From assembly GCA_004556875.1 (NCBI GenBank), contig SFFP01000086.1, positions 1 to 7,309 on the forward strand: DNA of 7,309 nucleotides. The letters are read 5' to 3'. Both the position numbers and the translations under genes were made by a program. The number at the start of each line of letters is the position of its first letter. Position 1 is the stretch's first letter. The notes under the pieces are model-generated. The model did no database searches. It worked only from the letters and a program-made list of their open reading frames with translations, and was not told the origin of the DNA. Below, piece after piece: positions 4,894 through 7,309 of the stretch. Origin of the DNA: Ruminococcus flavefaciens (GTDB lineage: Bacteria > Bacillota_A > Clostridia > Oscillospirales > Ruminococcaceae).

Positions 4894-7194
4894 ATGGCAT
4901 TTTGGTATAAGAATTCAGATGGGCTGGGCATCAGCCCGGAAAACGGTGAGGTCGATATCGTCGAGGACTGGGAACTGGAGGATGTCGCTCCCGGTACTTA
5001 TGAAACAGTATCTGAAATGGTAGCAGCACGCTGGGACGACTATCGTCGCACCCTGGCTAAAGCAATAGAATCCGGAGTGGTTTCAGTGGAACTGAAGCGG
5101 AAACATTTGTCTGGGGCTGCAAGCGTTGTGCTTTTCGGTATGGCACTGAAACGCATCGACTGTGCCTGTGCAGACGGCAGCGACACCGGATTCTATCTGG
5201 ACGTGATCGTCGTTGCCGACCTTGAGATCTCAGAACCGGACTATGCCGCCGTTGAGAAGGAGCTTGAACGGGTTACAGCGATATCTTCTACCCGCAGTGA
5301 ATATTATGATTATCTCTGCAGCTGTTTCAGGACAACAGTAAAAAAGAAGCAGTGGTTCAGAATCCGTACCTGTGAGGACGCAAAGCATTTTCAGGAAGAT
5401 GACGGTAGCTGGTATTGGTGTTCTGAGCCGGAAATATCTGTATACAGACGAAAAGATAATCTCAGCGGCATCAAGCTCACCGACTGCCTTGTTGGTGTAA
5501 TGTCCCTGGAACAGATCGAAGAGGATGCCGAAAGACGGCTGATTCAGCATGATATGATGGGTTCTATCGCAAAGAAAGGCTTTGTGGATATGTGGGAGTA
5601 TGCGGAAAAACTGGGAGCAGATATCCGCTACGCAAAGCTCAGCGTAAAAGGAAGGATTGCAAGCAAGCTATGTCTTCCCGGCAAAACCTCTCGTGTCTAC
5701 GAGTATTACGGAGAGAAAAGACCCGTACCATGTGTAATCAGCGGACAGCTTATGCTGGAGGGAGTTGACACATTTTACGAAGCAGCAACGCAAAAAGACG
5801 ATCTCAGCGTGCAGACACTCAGCAGATATCATAAAGTCACCCTGAGATTCAAGAAACCGACTATTTTGATAGATCCCATTGTTTGTGACACAGAATCCAA
5901 GGAGCAGAACGGAATCTCTCACGAGTGTTTTCATATTGAAATACACCCTCGTTTCCTGCTTCTTCAGAATCATCAGAGAACCAGGTTTACAGCTTTGAAT
6001 ATGACGGAAGAAGACTATGACGCATATGAAGAGGAACGGGAGAATTATGCAGAACTGGCGGCTACAGGCGATCAGAGCAGTTCTTCCAGTCGGGAAGAGA
6101 TCGACTGGGTGGAATGGCAGGCTCGTATGGGAACGGTGCGCAGGCGGATGCCGAGGAGTATTGTACGGAAGAATTTGCAGGAGCTGTATGCGCACTATAT
6201 CTCAGCAAACTCAGTGACGTCTGAGCGGGAGATCACCGAACACATTATAAATGACCTTGCACTTACATTCCATGTCAGCAAAGAAATGGCGAAGATACGC
6301 ATGATAGAAGTCGGATTTGAAACAGCAAGAGGGGCAATGGTCTTTGTGGACGGAAGATATGCCCCTGCACACCGGACAAGCAACGGCTCACATCCCCGTA
6401 ACATCTCTTATGTTATCAGTATGTTTGATGCTGCGAGGCTGTATGCCGAGGATGAACGATTCTATAATACGCTGCAAACAGGCAGATTTGTGTTTGTTGA
6501 CAATTTCTTCTGTCTCGACAGTCCGAAGTATATCGAGATTCGTGAAGGTGTAAAGCATCTGAATGAGTATGCCCTTAATAATGTTGACAAATGCTGTCTC
6601 AGCTTTCGGATTGATTACAGAAGCAGAACAAGCTACTTTGATAAGACAGGGCTGCACAGTGATAATGTCGTTGTTGATCCTATTGCGAACGCACTGGCAA
6701 GCATTCCCATTGAACTACTCATCGAATCTCAGGCGGACATAGATGAAAAATGTGCTGACCTCCCAAAAGCCTATGGAGATACACTTGTCTACCACCGTGA
6801 AAAGAGAAGTATGTCACAGGATGATCTGGCATGGGCTTTAGGAATCAAGCCGGATAGCCTGAGAGACTATGAACATAGCCGTATTTTTGAACCGAGCAGA
6901 ATCTTCTTCGCAAGTGTAGGAAGAATTCTGAAGCTGCCCGGTTTCTATACAAAGGATATGATGAACAAGGCAAACTGCTCGTTGGATTTTTCAAGTGAGC
7001 AATTAAAGCACCTCGATTTCATTGTTACATTCATGTATATGCGCTCTTTGGAAGAATGCAATGCGATGGCAGAGCGTTTCAAGCTGCCGCCGCTTCTCGG
7101 TCGCAGTGATGAGGAAATTGCACAGGGGCGCAGGTTGCGCAACGGAAAGATTACGAGAAAACGCGAAAGCTCTGTTCAGTCAATGCAAATGTAA
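4894..7194 (+). CDS. ImmA/IrrE-type metallopeptidase with C-terminal XRE HTH
   Basis: This 766-residue protein carries a zinc-metallopeptidase motif, SHECFHIEIH, with ligands His343 and His347 and catalytic Glu344. Further on, DWVEWQARMGTVRRRMP (404-420) fits the ImmA/IrrE pattern in which a Glu of E-x-x-A (here Glu407) is the third ligand and is followed by an LxMP-like end. A Ser-rich acidic insert (about 370-403, with five consecutive Ser) separates the two. The C-terminal ~628-690 is an XRE-like HTH (REKRSMSQDDLAWALGIKPD). Residues 1-300 have no domain I recognise and contain several Cys. The start has AGGAGG 6 bases upstream. By analogy with IrrE cutting DdrO and ImmA cutting ImmR, it may cleave the divergently encoded repressor; that is inference. 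It is much longer than plain ImmA (about 170 residues), and its HTH lies after the peptidase, where fused proteins more often have it before. Confidence 0.92.
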   Translation: MAFWYKNSDGLGISPENGEVDIVEDWELEDVAPGTYETVSEMVAARWDDYRRTLAKAIESGVVSVELKRKHLSGAASVVLFGMALKRIDCACADGSDTGFYLDVIVVADLEISEPDYAAVEKELERVTAISSTRSEYYDYLCSCFRTTVKKKQWFRIRTCEDAKHFQEDDGSWYWCSEPEISVYRRKDNLSGIKLTDCLVGVMSLEQIEEDAERRLIQHDMMGSIAKKGFVDMWEYAEKLGADIRYAKLSVKGRIASKLCLPGKTSRVYEYYGEKRPVPCVISGQLMLEGVDTFYEAATQKDDLSVQTLSRYHKVTLRFKKPTILIDPIVCDTESKEQNGISHECFHIEIHPRFLLLQNHQRTRFTALNMTEEDYDAYEEERENYAELAATGDQSSSSSREEIDWVEWQARMGTVRRRMPRSIVRKNLQELYAHYISANSVTSEREITEHIINDLALTFHVSKEMAKIRMIEVGFETARGAMVFVDGRYAPAHRTSNGSHPRNISYVISMFDAARLYAEDERFYNTLQTGRFVFVDNFFCLDSPKYIEIREGVKHLNEYALNNVDKCCLSFRIDYRSRTSYFDKTGLHSDNVVVDPIANALASIPIELLIESQADIDEKCADLPKAYGDTLVYHREKRSMSQDDLAWALGIKPDSLRDYEHSRIFEPSRIFFASVGRILKLPGFYTKDMMNKANCSLDFSSEQLKHLDFIVTFMYMRSLEECNAMAERFKLPPLLGRSDEEIAQGRRLRNGKITRKRESSVQSMQM

Positions 7195-7236
7195 AACAGA
7201 ATATCACAATATTGAAGTGTTATACTGAAAGAGCAG

Positions 7237-7265
7237 TCGACAAACACCCAAAAATCTGGTAGAAT
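7237..7265 (+). promoter_or_regulatory. promoter for the gene entering the right edge
   Basis: TCGACA (7237-7242) and TAGAAT (7260-7265) are 17 bases apart, with TGG before the -10 giving an extended -10. It lacks the CACA...TGTG dyad of the divergent promoters, so it is probably not under the same repressor. No terminator is visible between the metallopeptidase stop and this promoter, so read-through into the next gene is possible. Confidence 0.65.
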
Positions 7266-7297
7266 AAAAATAATAAAACCGGAAAGGGAAAACGACT

Positions 7298-7309
7298 ATG
7301 AAGTACAGT
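7298..7309 (+). CDS. start of a gene cut by the window edge
   Basis: ATG AAG TAC AGT (M-K-Y-S) begins here, preceded at about 9 bases by GGAAAGGG and at about 33 bases by a good promoter -10. Only four codons are present, so the product cannot be identified. Confidence 0.5.

Noticed and set aside
5668..6195. 175-residue minus-strand open frame inside the metallopeptidase gene
   Set aside because: It is antisense to a region encoding the conserved HExxH and EWQA motifs and resembles no known protein.
7199..7225. Possible terminator after the metallopeptidase gene (ATATCAC ... GTGTTAT)
   Set aside because: The stem is weak, AT-rich and has a mismatch, and no T-run follows, so an intrinsic terminator is not supported.
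1..7309. CRISPR array, tRNA, insertion sequence or attachment site
   Set aside because: I saw no regularly spaced direct repeats, tRNA-like cloverleaf, transposase or integrase gene, or duplicated target sites. The ImmA/ImmR-like regulation recalls ICEs and prophages, but nothing in the window shows mobility.

Overview
The window looks like chromosomal or integrated DNA from a Firmicute of the class Clostridia, probably a gut Ruminococcus-like (Oscillospiraceae) organism. This is inferred from the AGGAGG-type ribosome binding sites, the SigA-type promoters with extended -10 elements, the middling GC content, and proteins typical of that group: a UvrX-like Y-family polymerase, a YolD-like protein and a long ImmA/IrrE-type metallopeptidase. 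The species call is an inference, because there is no rRNA or housekeeping marker here.

Layout. Bases 101-4460 hold a compact six-gene operon on the minus strand. Read in transcription order it encodes: an XRE-HTH/S24 self-cleaving repressor (LexA/CI-like); a 93-residue small protein; a Y-family translesion DNA polymerase with catalytic residues and a beta-clamp motif; a YolD-like protein; a 194-residue protein I do not recognise; and a 101-residue S24/UmuD-like protein that seems to lack the catalytic Ser and Lys. An intrinsic terminator at 101-129 closes the operon. Gaps between genes are only about 14-46 bases and most genes have a strong Shine-Dalgarno site.

Bases 4461-4893 form a divergent control region. 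Two SigA promoters with 17-base spacers and extended -10 elements face away from each other and are near mirror images (27 of 32 positions). Each carries a CACA...GTG dyad in its spacer, a good operator candidate. The leftward transcript has a roughly 137-base leader with two inverted repeats. The rightward transcript has a roughly 200-base leader whose first 88 bases can fold into a long interrupted hairpin.

Bases 4894-7194 on the plus strand encode a 766-residue protein with an HExxH zinc-metallopeptidase motif, a downstream E-W-Q-A segment of the ImmA/IrrE type, and a C-terminal XRE-like HTH. A further promoter and the first four codons of another gene lie at the right edge.

How the parts fit (inference): the repressor probably shuts off its own operon and the peptidase gene through the mirrored operators. 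DNA damage could lift repression in two ways: RecA-stimulated self-cleavage of the S24 domain (as for LexA/CI), or proteolysis by the divergently encoded IrrE/ImmA-type peptidase (as for DdrO/IrrE and ImmR/ImmA). The output would be a mutagenic translesion-synthesis cassette. Having both release mechanisms on one switch that controls an error-prone polymerase operon is the most interesting aspect of the window.
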